Source: Streptomyces sp. NBC_01351 | Lineage (GTDB): Bacteria; Actinomycetota; Actinomycetes; Streptomycetales; Streptomycetaceae | Assembly (NCBI RefSeq): GCF_036237315.1 | Contig: NZ_CP108356.1 | Location: forward strand, 7,817,501 to 7,881,500 | Reading direction: 5' to 3' | Length of the DNA: 64,000 nt | Part shown: positions 44,201 through 52,002 of the stretch, one piece after another | Position numbering within the stretch: the first letter of the stretch is position 1 | Layout of the letters: each line of letters opens with the position of its first letter | The notes under the pieces: model-generated | The model's input: only the letters and a program-made list of their open reading frames with translations | Databases searched by the model: none | What the model was told of the DNA's origin: nothing | Translations under genes and position numbers: made by a program

Positions 44201-45188
44201 GCGCTCCACGGACGCGCTGGACTGGAACGCCCTGGAGCCGTCGGCGGCCAACACCGACAACACCGGCCCCGACGAGGTGATCCTGGTCGACCGGGCCTCG
44301 GCGTCCCGCACCAACCTGTGGACGCTGCGCACCACCGACGGCGCCGCCTTCACGCGCACCCTGCGCTGGGACGGCCGGGTGACGGCCGGACTCGGCGTCT
44401 CCGGCAAGGGCGCCTCGCTGACCGGGGACTCCCGGGCCGAGATCGTGCGGGTGAAGTCCGACGGCTCGCTGTGGGGCGCGCCCAACATCGACGGCGTGCA
44501 CGGGGCGTGGGGCCCGGAGCGGTACTCGGCCGGCACCTCCACCGACCCGGCGCGGGCGTTCTTCACCGACCTCGACGGGGACGGGAAGAAGGAGTTCGTC
44601 TACCTCAAGACGGACGGCGTGCTGCGCGGTTACCCCAACATCGACGGGCTCAACGACGTCTACGGCACCGGCCGCAAGGTCGGCGAGTTCTTCCCGGACC
44701 CGGCGCGGCTGCGCTTCGCCGACCTCGACGGGGACGGCCGCGACGACCTGATCCGCATCGACGCGGACGGCACGATCCAGGCCTGGCCCAACGTCAGGGG
44801 CATCGACAACGTGTGGGGTGCACAGCGCACGGTGGGCTCCGGCTGGACGGACCCCGCGCGGGTGCGCTTCGCCGACCTCAACGGAGACGCCCGCGACGAA
44901 CTGGTGAGCATCGACACCAACGGCCAGCTGCGCGCGTGGGCCAACGTGGACGGCCTCAACTTCAACTGGGCGGCACCCGTGGTCATCGGCTCAGGTTGGA
45001 CCGATCACACGCGTACGTTCTTCGCCGACCTGGACGGAGACCGCCTCGAGGAGGCCATCAGCGCCGACGCCAACGGTGAGGTTCGGGCCTGGCCCAACGG
45101 CAACGTCATGGGAGCGGGCGGCAGCTGGGGCACGCCCCGGGTCGTGTCGACGGGCTGGACGGATCCGTCCCGCCTGAAGTTCGCCTGA
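41220..45188 (+). CDS. Secreted DNRLRE/FG-GAP/tectonin-repeat protein (WapA N-module-like partner)
   Basis: 1322 residues with signal peptide (RRTRRGARAITATVTSV, then ALVALPAAAPASASA). Residues 40-330 resemble the beta-rich N-terminal module of WapA-type proteins (HRVEILSHRTEAAQVFANPDG, NVLPGTDLVLRATPTGFSHLLVV), then a DNRLRE domain (about 325-480: EWRGIFRFWIDPVFGADIRSARL), a fibronectin-like stretch, FG-GAP/VCBS calcium-type repeats (GDANGDGLADTTAV, GDFDGDGKADLGL, GDFNGDGRDDLGHL) and about five C-terminal tectonin-like repeats (FADLDGDGRDDLIRI, then a W-P-N turn). ATG 41220 has TGGAGA 4 nt upstream. It is 89 bp after the YD-repeat gene and likely forms one cell-surface system with it. Confidence 0.88.
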   Translation: MPIRRTRRGARAITATVTSVIAASSALVALPAAAPASASAPRADITVAATEPAAVAAAKTSRHRVEILSHRTEAAQVFANPDGRLTAEFAPTAVRVKQDNGTWAPVDTMLAARADGTVAPKAAAADLQFSGGGSGPLARMTKDGKQFALSWPSALPKPSLDGDAATYANVLPGTDLVLRATPTGFSHLLVVKNATAAKNPALRTIRFGLDGSKGLTTTADASGALTAKDASGKAVFVSAPPAMWDTPAGAVHKAPAVSKAEAASKAEAASKADVLTVPAGGAKQAKIDVKVSGNAMDVIPAPAMLDDPEARFPLVIDPTFLERPMWDWNLFESQHTTTNYWGTQGSNIKVGNDGSREWRGIFRFWIDPVFGADIRSARLKVAVNSASSCDASTAMNLHISSQYPQNATWSNSGWGGWMSSAYGCGDSNGLYFPSNDTFRGKVQEAATNRWGNGITFGINTASAGVYKQLTPGDTRLVIEYNHTPNAPTSLGMVPAKPCATGAERTYLTSTSPQFTAKLSDPNGDTVGGRLEIVRKSDGQVVHSDPPAGQNPALSVASGGSQTWAPVQAGKLSAGVVYTYRATTWDGLAWSGATAPGCEFEIDLGAASTPLVSSPCEPSVCGEFGPPLGTARPVTFSPAAGDTGIVKYRYGTRQGALTMTVAAGPDGTATVPVTQWTSDPTWLYVKAINRAGQESTGTASFDVQAAHNTNTPTGRRGDANGDGLADTTAVFSDGATQNSVYTWHANTSGSYAPVGTEINNGYATSAVQTVRGDFDGDKRTDVAMIRQEAGHRITAWIYRADGTTYQPPTGAALDSAGAVGWNLSNIKSVAGDFDGDGKADLGLFYGYANCQTKLWTFYSTGTGFTNFSAPPAWDSGAGGFCWDRIKPVVGDFDNSAGDKRQEIAGFYRWDTNCDWSVDTFRQPGTARGTFAKATSGQKDTGCSDWNRLMPVAGDFNGDGRDDLGHLYNAGTNSTTFWTLTGNGNVAGDAFATQVQRSTDALDWNALEPSAANTDNTGPDEVILVDRASASRTNLWTLRTTDGAAFTRTLRWDGRVTAGLGVSGKGASLTGDSRAEIVRVKSDGSLWGAPNIDGVHGAWGPERYSAGTSTDPARAFFTDLDGDGKKEFVYLKTDGVLRGYPNIDGLNDVYGTGRKVGEFFPDPARLRFADLDGDGRDDLIRIDADGTIQAWPNVRGIDNVWGAQRTVGSGWTDPARVRFADLNGDARDELVSIDTNGQLRAWANVDGLNFNWAAPVVIGSGWTDHTRTFFADLDGDRLEEAISADANGEVRAWPNGNVMGAGGSWGTPRVVSTGWTDPSRLKFA

Positions 45189-45205
45189 CGATCCGCCAGT
45201 AGACC

Positions 45206-45235
45206 GGCGGGCGACCGGAATCCCGGTCGCCCGCC
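45206..45235 (+). terminator. Hairpin terminator between convergent genes
   Basis: Perfect 13-bp stem (GGCGGGCGACCGG and complement) with loop AATC, 17 bp after the DNRLRE-protein stop and 50 bp before the end of the NAT gene; it could serve both. Confidence 0.85.
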
Positions 45236-45284
45236 TCGGCGTTCCGGCCGGGTCGGGGTCATCGCAGACGTTCAAGCCAGATCG

Positions 45285-46118
45285 CTACCCCGCGGCCTCC
45301 CACTCCTGGTGCGCGGTGTGGACGCGGTGCCACAGCGCCGCCCGTACGGGGGCGTCGATGTCGGTCAGGTCCAGGTGGAACACATCGGCCAGTACGTCGT
45401 ACCACTCGTCGGCCGAGTCGATGGTCCGCTCGTGCGTGCCTTCGGCGTCGATCCGGCGCAGCACACAGCCACGCAGCATGTCCACGCCCTTGGCGTCGCG
45501 GAGCTGGGCTTGGAGGACCCGGACGAATCCGGACTCGGGGGAAGTCGACAGCCGGTGGTGCTCCGCAGCGAAGGAGGACAGCTCCACGGGCTCCGGCGCG
45601 AAGACCATCGCCGTGAAGGCGCCGCGGGGGTCATGGGCGAACCGCCAGCCGCCGGGCACCACCACCGACGGTGCCATGGCGTAGGTGAACGGACCCTGGG
45701 TGTAGGTGCCTTCGCGCAGCGGCAGTGGCTCGTACATGCCGCCGGCGAGCCCGGTGTCGACCAGCCACCGCTCGCCGTCGAGCCCCACGGTGAGCGCGAG
45801 ATGGTCGCCGCCCGGGCCCTCGGGGTCCTCGACCTCGCCCTGCACCCCGGCCCGGTGCAGGGTCACGTCGTAGCCGAGGGCCGTCAGCAGCGCGCCGAAG
45901 GCCCCGTTGAGGTGGAAGCAGTAGCCGCCGCGCCCGCGCAGGATCCGGGCCACGGATTCCGCGGCGCCGATGCCCGTCCGCCGTCCCAGTTGGTTGTCGA
46001 GGGTCTCGTAGGCGACCCGCTCCACCTGCGCCCGATGCAGCGCCCACAGCGCCTCGGCGGTCGGTGCCGCCGGCCGGGCCACCCCCAGCACGGCCAGATA
46101 CCCGTGGACGTCGATCAT
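45285..46118 (-). CDS. nat: Arylamine N-acetyltransferase
   Basis: 277 residues, the usual NAT length. The Cys-His-Asp triad is visible: C67 in RGGYCFHLNG, H106 in DHLALTVG and D121 in WLVDTGLAGG. It transfers acetyl from acetyl-CoA to arylamines, hydrazines or, in some actinobacteria, amide-forming substrates in antibiotic assembly. ATG 46118 with GGGGGGAG close upstream. It stands alone, convergent with the DNRLRE gene. Confidence 0.93.
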   Translation of the reverse strand: MIDVHGYLAVLGVARPAAPTAEALWALHRAQVERVAYETLDNQLGRRTGIGAAESVARILRGRGGYCFHLNGAFGALLTALGYDVTLHRAGVQGEVEDPEGPGGDHLALTVGLDGERWLVDTGLAGGMYEPLPLREGTYTQGPFTYAMAPSVVVPGGWRFAHDPRGAFTAMVFAPEPVELSSFAAEHHRLSTSPESGFVRVLQAQLRDAKGVDMLRGCVLRRIDAEGTHERTIDSADEWYDVLADVFHLDLTDIDAPVRAALWHRVHTAHQEWEAAG

Positions 46119-46255
46119 GCTCCCCCCACCGTTCGAACAGGTGATCAGCCTAGTCGCCGGTCCGCCGCGGTCGCCGCGCCGGCTGCGTAGGATCATCTCG
46201 CCGCGCTGAGTACGTGAACAATTTCCTCCGTGCGCGGCGCCGGAAGGGTGGACAC

Positions 46256-46996
46256 ATGCGCCGACTGCTGCTGCTCGCCCCGCTGTTGCTGTTCACCCTC
46301 GGCTGCGGGGCGTTGCAGTCCTCCGAGGGGGAGGCGACGGACGCCGCACGCGAGGTGGCCAGGAAGGCGGGCGAGCGGCTCTACGGCCAGCGTCCGCGCA
46401 CGGCGGAGGACGTCGGGCGCTCCGCCTCCGGCATCGACGGCGTGGAGGTCATGCGGGTGACGGGTACCTCGACACACGACGGGAACGGCATAAGTGTGGT
46501 CGTCCGCACGTCCGGCTCGGCCCAGGCGTACAACGGATGGCGCGTCGCCGAGGAGATCGTCGTGCGGCGCTGTTTCGCGGTGCGGGTGTCGCCCAAGTCG
46601 GAGTGGCGTGAGGATCCCCGTGACGTGGACTGCCCGGACGGCCCTGCGCTGACCTTCGCCCCGCCACCCGCCCCGCCCCGGCTCCCGTCCGAGGACCTCC
46701 GGGCGAAGCTTCCCCGGGTAGCGGAGGGCGGCCGGGTGGACGAGGCCGAGGTGCGTCGTACGCTCGCCGCCCTGGACCTGGATCCGGCGATCCGTACCGA
46801 GGTGAAGGCGGAGGGCGGCCGGGTCGGCGTTCTCCTCTTGGTGAAGGGCAACGGCTTCGACGCGCAGGACTGCCTTCTGGCCCGCGTGGGTCCCGGCGCC
46901 ACCGAGGTGTGGGTTCCGTCCCGGATCCAGCGGATGCCCGGAGAGGGCGGCTGCACCGTCAACAACGCCCTGAACCCGGCACCGCCACCGCACTGA
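46256..46996 (+). CDS. Lipoprotein of unknown function
   Basis: 246 residues with a clear lipoprotein signal: MRRLLLLAPLLLFTLGC, lipobox L-G-C. The mature part is soluble, with a first domain of about 110 residues (SGIDGVEVMRVTGTSTHDGNG, VVRTSGSAQAYNGWRVAEEIVVRRCFAV), a Pro-rich linker (APPPAPPRLPSED) and a second domain with three Cys residues (QDCLLARVG, EGGCTVNN) that may form disulfides. No family recognised. ATG 46256 lies after GGAAGGGTGG; an in-frame ATG at 46214 is unlikely. Confidence 0.75.
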   Translation: MRRLLLLAPLLLFTLGCGALQSSEGEATDAAREVARKAGERLYGQRPRTAEDVGRSASGIDGVEVMRVTGTSTHDGNGISVVVRTSGSAQAYNGWRVAEEIVVRRCFAVRVSPKSEWREDPRDVDCPDGPALTFAPPPAPPRLPSEDLRAKLPRVAEGGRVDEAEVRRTLAALDLDPAIRTEVKAEGGRVGVLLLVKGNGFDAQDCLLARVGPGATEVWVPSRIQRMPGEGGCTVNNALNPAPPPH

Positions 46997-47159
46997 ACGG
47001 AGCGCCATCCGGCGGCGGCCTTCGGGCTTGCCTTGGCCGGCCCTCCTGCCGGGTGGCCGTCACTGATGCGGGATGTCGACAGTCCCGGCGCCCAGCTACA
47101 CGATGACCTGCACGTCGTCGCAGGGCGCGGGAGCCGGTGCCACGGCCCGCTGTGCGTCC

Positions 47160-47539
47160 TTCCAGTGAGCGGCCTCCCCGTCCACACCGCGCTGCTCGTC
47201 GGCGGCATCGGCGTGGCCAACACCATGGTCATCTCCGTGCTCGAACGCCGCTCCGAGATCGGCCTGCGACGAGCCCTCGGTGCGACCAAGGGGAACATCC
47301 GTCTGCAGTTCCTGACCGAGGCGATCCTGCTCGCCGCCCTCGGCGGCCTGGCCGGAGTGGCGCTGGGCACCATCGCCACCGCCGTCTAGGCCGACGTCAA
47401 GGGCTGGGCGACCGTCGTTCCGGTACTGGCCTGGGGAGGCGGACTCGGCGCGGCCGTCGCGATCGGTGCGGTCGCCGGACTGCTCCCGGCCCTGCGCGCG
47501 GCCCGGATGCAGCCCACCGAAGCCCTGCGCACCGCGTAG
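47160..47539 (+). pseudogene. FtsX/MacB-type ABC permease remnant with in-frame stop
   Basis: Only the last transmembrane portion survives. [31 protein letters not shown] is the hallmark MacB-type C-terminal motif, continuing through [22 protein letters not shown]. An in-frame TAG at 47387-47389 interrupts it. The same frame then continues with the expected ending (WGGGLGAAVAIGAVAGLLPALRAARMQPTEALRT) to a stop at 47539. The N-terminal membrane segment, extracellular domain and partner ATPase are absent. The remainder upstream to 46997 is not coding in this frame. Confidence 0.85.
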
Positions 47540-47776
47540 GGCCGTGATCGCGGTGGGGGTTGTTGCCGCAACATGGCGAGCTCGTGGCAGGTGCGCCAGG
47601 TCCCGTGACGAGTGCGTCCGCAGTGCCTAGTATCCCCGGCAGGCCTCCCTGAGCTCGTGAGTCGTGCCTCGGCCCGGCGACCGGGCCGAAACCGGCGCTG
47701 CCCCCTTCGACCTCTTCCCCTTCCCCCTCCGCTCTCCACCCTCCGCCCTCCGCTCTCTGCAAGGACGCGTTCCGCC
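47540..47776. other. Intergenic region upstream of the rhodanese gene
   Basis: 237 bp with no gene. The last 80 bp (about 47690-47760) are a long pyrimidine-rich tract on the plus strand (repeated CTTCCCC/CCCTCCGC-type units). No classic promoter was identified. Confidence 0.4.
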
Positions 47777-48325
47777 ATGACAGTTTCCCGTGCCATCGGA
47801 GTCACCGAGGCGCAGCCGCGCCTCGCCGAGCTGACCGTGGTCGACGTCCGCGCTCCCGGCGAGTTCGCCACCGGCCATCTGCCGGACGCCCTCAACGTTC
47901 CCCTCGTCCGGCTCGCGCGGAGCGTGCCGGAGCTGCGGGAGGTCGCCGAGCAGCGGCCCCTGCTCGTGGTGTGCGCCTCCGGGGGGCGCTCTGAGCGTGC
48001 CGTCACGGAGCTCGCCGTCCACGGCATTGCCGCCTCCAGCCTCACCGGCGGCACCCGCGCCTGGGTGGCCGCCGGGCACCGGCTCGAACATCCCGCCGGG
48101 CCCGCGCGGGCCGTCTGGGCGATGGAACGGCAGGTCCGGTTCACCGCCGGCGGCATCGTGCTGCTCGGCCTGCTCCTCGGGCTGTTCGTGCACCCGGCCT
48201 TCCAGCTGCTGGCCGGGGCGATCGGGGCCGGTCTCGTCTTCTCAGCGGTCACCAACACCTGCGGCCTGGCGCTACTGCTCAGCCGGCTGCCGTTCAACCG
48301 CCGTGGCGCGGAGGACAGGGCATGA
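47777..48325 (+). CDS. Membrane-anchored rhodanese-like protein
   Basis: 182 residues. A rhodanese domain (about 8-105) holds the catalytic loop VVCASGGRSERA with Cys66, expected to carry a persulfide. Two transmembrane helices follow (TAGGIVLLGLLLGLFVH and LLAGAIGAGLVFSAVTNTCGLALLLS, a DUF2892-like pair). The stop overlaps the ATG of the sulfatase gene (ATGA at 48322-48325), so the two are translationally coupled. It probably handles sulfane sulfur at the inner face of the membrane. Confidence 0.9.
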   Translation: MTVSRAIGVTEAQPRLAELTVVDVRAPGEFATGHLPDALNVPLVRLARSVPELREVAEQRPLLVVCASGGRSERAVTELAVHGIAASSLTGGTRAWVAAGHRLEHPAGPARAVWAMERQVRFTAGGIVLLGLLLGLFVHPAFQLLAGAIGAGLVFSAVTNTCGLALLLSRLPFNRRGAEDRA

Positions 48326-50682
48326 CCGCCATATCCGGGGCCCCGGGCATCACCGGTCCGGCCCGCCGCGACCCGTACGAAGGTTTCGCGGGCCGCGTGG
48401 GCCGTACCTTCGCCGAGTCCGAACCGGCCTGGCCGCCGCGGCGCACGCCCGGCGCCCCGGGCCGACGCGCTCCGAACATCGTCGTGGTGCTCGTCGACGA
48501 CATGGGCTACAGCGACATCGGCCCGTTCGGCTCGGAGATCGCCACTCCCGTGCTCGACGAACTGGCCGGGCGCGGCCTGCGGCTGGCCAACTACCACACC
48601 ATGCCGCTGTGCTCCCCGGCCCGGGCCGCCCTCCTCACCGGGCTCAACCCGCACCGCGTCGGATACTCGACCGTCGCCAACTTCGACCCGGGCTTCCCCG
48701 GTTACGGCATGGAGATCGGTGAGGACGTCCCCACCCTCGCCGAAGTACTGCACGACGCGGGGTACGCCACTTACGCGGTCGGCAAGTGGCACCTGACCCG
48801 CGACTCGGCGTCCCATGCCGCCGACGACCGGCGCAACTGGCCGCTGCAGAAGGGCTTCGACCGGTACTACGGCGTGCTGGAGGGCCTGACCAGCCTGTTC
48901 CACCCGCACCAGCTGGTCCGCGACAACAGCCCGCTGGACATCGACGAACTGCCCGACGGCTACTACTACACGGACGACATCACCGACGAGGCCATCTCTA
49001 TGGTGAAGTCGCTGCGGGCACACGACCCCGACAAACCGTTCTTCCTGTACGTCGCGCACAACGCCGTGCACGGGCCGCTGCAGGCCAAACCCGAGGACAT
49101 CGAGCGGCAACGCGGCCATTACGACGGCGGCTGGGACGCGCTGCGCGCCGACCGTTTCGCCCGCCAGATCGCCGACGGCCTGTTCCCGGAGGGCACCGCG
49201 CTCCCGGAACGCAACTCCGAGGCGGGCTTCGACGTCGGACCGTGGGACGAGCTGACACCGGACCGACAGGCCCGTTACGCCCGCTACATGGAGGTGTACG
49301 CGGCGATGGTCGAGAACATCGACCGCAACCTCGGCCGGCTCACCGACACACTGGCCGCGCTCGGCGAACTCGACGACACCATCGTGCTGTTCACCTCCGA
49401 CAACGGCGGCACGGGCGAGGGCGGCGCCGAGGGCACCCGCAGCTACTTCAGCCGCTTCGTACACCAGCCCGTCCCCGAGGACTGGGACCGCGACGTGGAC
49501 AGGGACACCGAGCTCATCGGCGGCCCGCAGAGCCTGGTGCACTACCCGCGCGGCTGGGGCATGGCCTCCAACACCCCGTTCCGGCTGTACAAGGGCCAGA
49601 CCTACGCGGGCGGAGTGCGCGTCCCGTTCGTTCTCTCCTGGCCCGAGGGGCTCCCGCGGGCCGAGGACGACCCCGGGGTGCGCGACCAGTACCAGTACGT
49701 CACCGACGTCACCCCGACCCTGCTGGACCTGGCGGGCGTACCGCGGCCCGAACGATGGCGGGAGCGGCCCGCCCAGGAACCCGACGGCGTCAGCTTCGCG
49801 CCGGTGCTCCTGGACGGGCGGACGGAGAGCGCCCACCGGGAGCAGTACTGCGAGATGTCGGGCAACCGCAGCTTCTACCGCGACGGCTGGAAGCTGGTGA
49901 CCCTGCACCGGCCGGGAGACGCGTACGACGACGGGGAGTGGGCGCTGTACGACCTGCGCACCGATCCGACCGAGACCACCGACGTGGCCGCCGACCACCC
50001 GGAGGTGGTGAAGGAGCTGGCCGCGGCCTGGGAGGCGGCGGCCTGGCGCAACGGCGTGTTCCCGCTGGGCGACGGCAGCGGCGCGCTGGCCCGGCGGCAT
50101 CCCGCCGAGGAGCGCTTCCACCGCCCGCTGACCCTCCTGCCGGGCACACCGGAGCTGGAGCGCTACCGGTCCTCCCGGTTGATCTCCTTCCGCTCCTTCG
50201 ACGTCACGGTCGAGCTCGACGAACACGGCATCGGTGACCAGGGCGTGCTGGTGTCGCACGGCGACCAGGGCGGCGGCTACAGCCTGTACGTGGAGGACGG
50301 GCGGCTGCGCTTCGCCTACAACGAGTACGGGAGGCTGCACGAGGCCGACGCAGGGCCGCTGCCCGCGGGACGGCGGACCGTCACCCTGTCGGCCACCGCG
50401 GTGGAGGGGCTGCGCTGGGAATTCCGACTCCTGGTCGACGGCACGCAGACGGGTCGGCTGGACCACGGCGTGCACCAGCTCATCGGGATGGCCCCGCTGC
50501 AGGGCATCAGCGTGGGCGTGGACCGCAAGTCGCCGGTCTCCTGGCCGGTGTACGAGCGCCACCGGAGCTTCCGCTACACCGGCGGCCTGGGTTCCGTGAC
50601 GTACACGCCCGGTGCCGGGGCCCCGTACGCCCCCGAGGTGGTGGCCCGTGCGCTGGGCGAGGCCGCCGCCGCCTTCGAGTGA
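48322..50682 (+). CDS. Arylsulfatase
   Basis: 786 residues. The sulfatase core motif CSPARAALLTG (C97-x-P-x-R101) directs conversion of Cys to formylglycine. D59-D60 (VVVLVDDMGYSD) and later Asp/His and TSDNGG supply the calcium and sulfate site. The C-terminal half (about 610-780) is a beta-rich domain seen in the large arylsulfatases (WEFRLLVDGTQTGRLD). No signal peptide is obvious. It would release sulfate from sulfate esters. Coupled to the upstream rhodanese gene by an ATGA overlap. Confidence 0.94.
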   Translation: MTAISGAPGITGPARRDPYEGFAGRVGRTFAESEPAWPPRRTPGAPGRRAPNIVVVLVDDMGYSDIGPFGSEIATPVLDELAGRGLRLANYHTMPLCSPARAALLTGLNPHRVGYSTVANFDPGFPGYGMEIGEDVPTLAEVLHDAGYATYAVGKWHLTRDSASHAADDRRNWPLQKGFDRYYGVLEGLTSLFHPHQLVRDNSPLDIDELPDGYYYTDDITDEAISMVKSLRAHDPDKPFFLYVAHNAVHGPLQAKPEDIERQRGHYDGGWDALRADRFARQIADGLFPEGTALPERNSEAGFDVGPWDELTPDRQARYARYMEVYAAMVENIDRNLGRLTDTLAALGELDDTIVLFTSDNGGTGEGGAEGTRSYFSRFVHQPVPEDWDRDVDRDTELIGGPQSLVHYPRGWGMASNTPFRLYKGQTYAGGVRVPFVLSWPEGLPRAEDDPGVRDQYQYVTDVTPTLLDLAGVPRPERWRERPAQEPDGVSFAPVLLDGRTESAHREQYCEMSGNRSFYRDGWKLVTLHRPGDAYDDGEWALYDLRTDPTETTDVAADHPEVVKELAAAWEAAAWRNGVFPLGDGSGALARRHPAEERFHRPLTLLPGTPELERYRSSRLISFRSFDVTVELDEHGIGDQGVLVSHGDQGGGYSLYVEDGRLRFAYNEYGRLHEADAGPLPAGRRTVTLSATAVEGLRWEFRLLVDGTQTGRLDHGVHQLIGMAPLQGISVGVDRKSPVSWPVYERHRSFRYTGGLGSVTYTPGAGAPYAPEVVARALGEAAAAFE

Positions 50683-50739
50683 GGGACGGCCCGCGCCGGG
50701 CACCACACCGGTGGGCGATCCGCACCGGTGCGGTGGAGG

Positions 50740-50880
50740 TCAGCCGAGTCGTTCCTTGAGTTCGGCGTACAGCTCGGTGACGGCGGCGTCGGCGGCCGTG
50801 CGGTTATGGCGTGACTGCTGCTTCCGGAGGCAGGCGGGCGAGCAGCGGCCGCCCCTGCCGTCGCGGGTGGGGGACGGGGG
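50740..50880 (-). pseudogene. C-terminal remnant of a small Cys-rich protein
   Basis: On the minus strand, directly after the TGA of the MDR dehydrogenase, a frame reads GRGGRCSPACLRKQQSRHNR and continues AADAAVTELYAELKERLG to a stop. The C-x-x-x-C-x(4)-SRHNR pattern and the acidic C-terminal helix resemble the end of small actinobacterial zinc-finger-like proteins. No start codon or N-terminal Cys pair is present, so this is probably a gene fragment. Low confidence. Confidence 0.35.
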
Positions 50881-51891
50881 TCAGGGGCGCAGGATCAGCC
50901 GGATCGGGTCACCTTCCTTGGTGCGCAGGCGCTGGACGGCCTTGGCGGCTTCGGCGAGCGGCAGCACGTCGGTGATGGAGCGGGAGAAGTCCAGCCGGCC
51001 GCCTTCGGCCAGGGCGATCAGCTGAGGGACGGCGTGGTCCTCGGAGCCGTAGTGGCCGAGGATCCGGTGCTGGAGGTAGCTGAAGAGCGTGCCGTTGGCG
51101 ACGGTCAGCGGCTTGATGGTCAGTCCGACCAGGACCAGTTGTCCCTGGGGCGCGAGGACGGTCAGGGCCTGCTCGCGGACGGCGGCGACGCCGGCGAAGT
51201 CGAAGGCGACCTCCAGTGCCCGGTAGCCGGTGGCCTCCAGGATCCGCACGCGCAGCCGGGGGTCGGCCGGGTCCAGGGCCAGATCGGCCCCGAAGTCCAG
51301 GGCCCGCCGGCGGGCGGCCGGTGCCGGGTCGACGGCGATGATCGGATGGGCCCCGACCGTGCGCAGCAGCTGGACGGCGTGGGCGCCGAGCCCGCCGACG
51401 CCCCAGACGCCGACGGCCTGAGCCGGGCGGACCCCGGCGGTGGTGGTGACGGCTCCCCAGGGGGTGGAGACCGCGTCCGGGATGATCGCTCCCTGCTCGA
51501 AGGGGATCGAGTCGGGCAATGCGAACAGGGTGTCGACACTGGCCGTCGCGTACTCCGCCCAGCCGCCGTCGTAGTCGACGCCTCGGGTGAGGAGACGGTC
51601 GCCCCGGACCTCGCCCGCTTGCAGCACGACCCGCTGCCCGACCGTCCAGCCCGTTACCTCCGGTCCCAGCGCGGCGATCGTCCCGGCGACCTCGTGCCCG
51701 AGGGTCACGGTGTCGCCGTGCAGGTGGGCCGGCGTGAGGGTGCCGTCGATCAGGTGGACGTCGGACAGGCACACGCCCGCCGCCGCGACCTTCACCAGTA
51801 CCTGGCCCGGACCGGGCACCGGCTTGGGCACGTCCTGGACGGCCAGCGTGCGGGAGGGAATGTGCAGCCGTGCGGCGCGCATGAGGGCCAT
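50881..51891 (-). CDS. Zinc-type alcohol dehydrogenase family (MDR) protein
   Basis: 336 residues. The GroES-like N-domain has GVCLSDVHLIDG (Cys ligand) and TLGHEVAGTIAALGP (GHE motif), and the Rossmann half has GVWGVGGLGAHAVQLLR. The structural zinc-binding Cys cluster of classical ADHs is absent (QAGEVRGDRLLTRGVDYDGG stands in its place), so it belongs to the single-zinc or quinone-oxidoreductase-like MDR groups. Substrate unknown. It is divergent from a TetR gene with palindromic operators between them, and is probably controlled by that repressor. Confidence 0.88.
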   Translation of the reverse strand: MALMRAARLHIPSRTLAVQDVPKPVPGPGQVLVKVAAAGVCLSDVHLIDGTLTPAHLHGDTVTLGHEVAGTIAALGPEVTGWTVGQRVVLQAGEVRGDRLLTRGVDYDGGWAEYATASVDTLFALPDSIPFEQGAIIPDAVSTPWGAVTTTAGVRPAQAVGVWGVGGLGAHAVQLLRTVGAHPIIAVDPAPAARRRALDFGADLALDPADPRLRVRILEATGYRALEVAFDFAGVAAVREQALTVLAPQGQLVLVGLTIKPLTVANGTLFSYLQHRILGHYGSEDHAVPQLIALAEGGRLDFSRSITDVLPLAEAAKAVQRLRTKEGDPIRLILRP

Positions 51892-51930
51892 GGCGGTTCG
51901 TCCGTTCAGATCGGCGACCTGCGGGCTATC

Positions 51931-51989
51931 GCAAGTCCTCTTGCTTTACAACGTACGCTCGCCGGGTTCATATCGCAAGGATCCCTGCG
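51931..51989. promoter_or_regulatory. Candidate TetR operators between MDR and TetR genes
   Basis: GCAAGTCCTCTTGC (51931-51944) is a perfect 5-bp-arm palindrome, and CGCAAGGATCCCTGCG (51974-51989) is a near-perfect 16-bp palindrome. Both share CGCAAG. The second ends 1 bp before the TAGGCT -10 box of the TetR gene, so binding would block it. Confidence 0.55.
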
Positions 51990-51990
51990 T

Positions 51991-51996
51991 TAGGCT
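51991..51996 (+). promoter_or_regulatory. Leaderless -10 box of the second TetR gene
   Basis: TAGGCT, 6 nt, ATG 52003, with TTCATA 18 bp upstream as possible -35. The same hexamer and spacing occur at the TetR gene starting at 29937. Confidence 0.55.
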
Positions 51997-52002
51997 GCCG
52001 CC

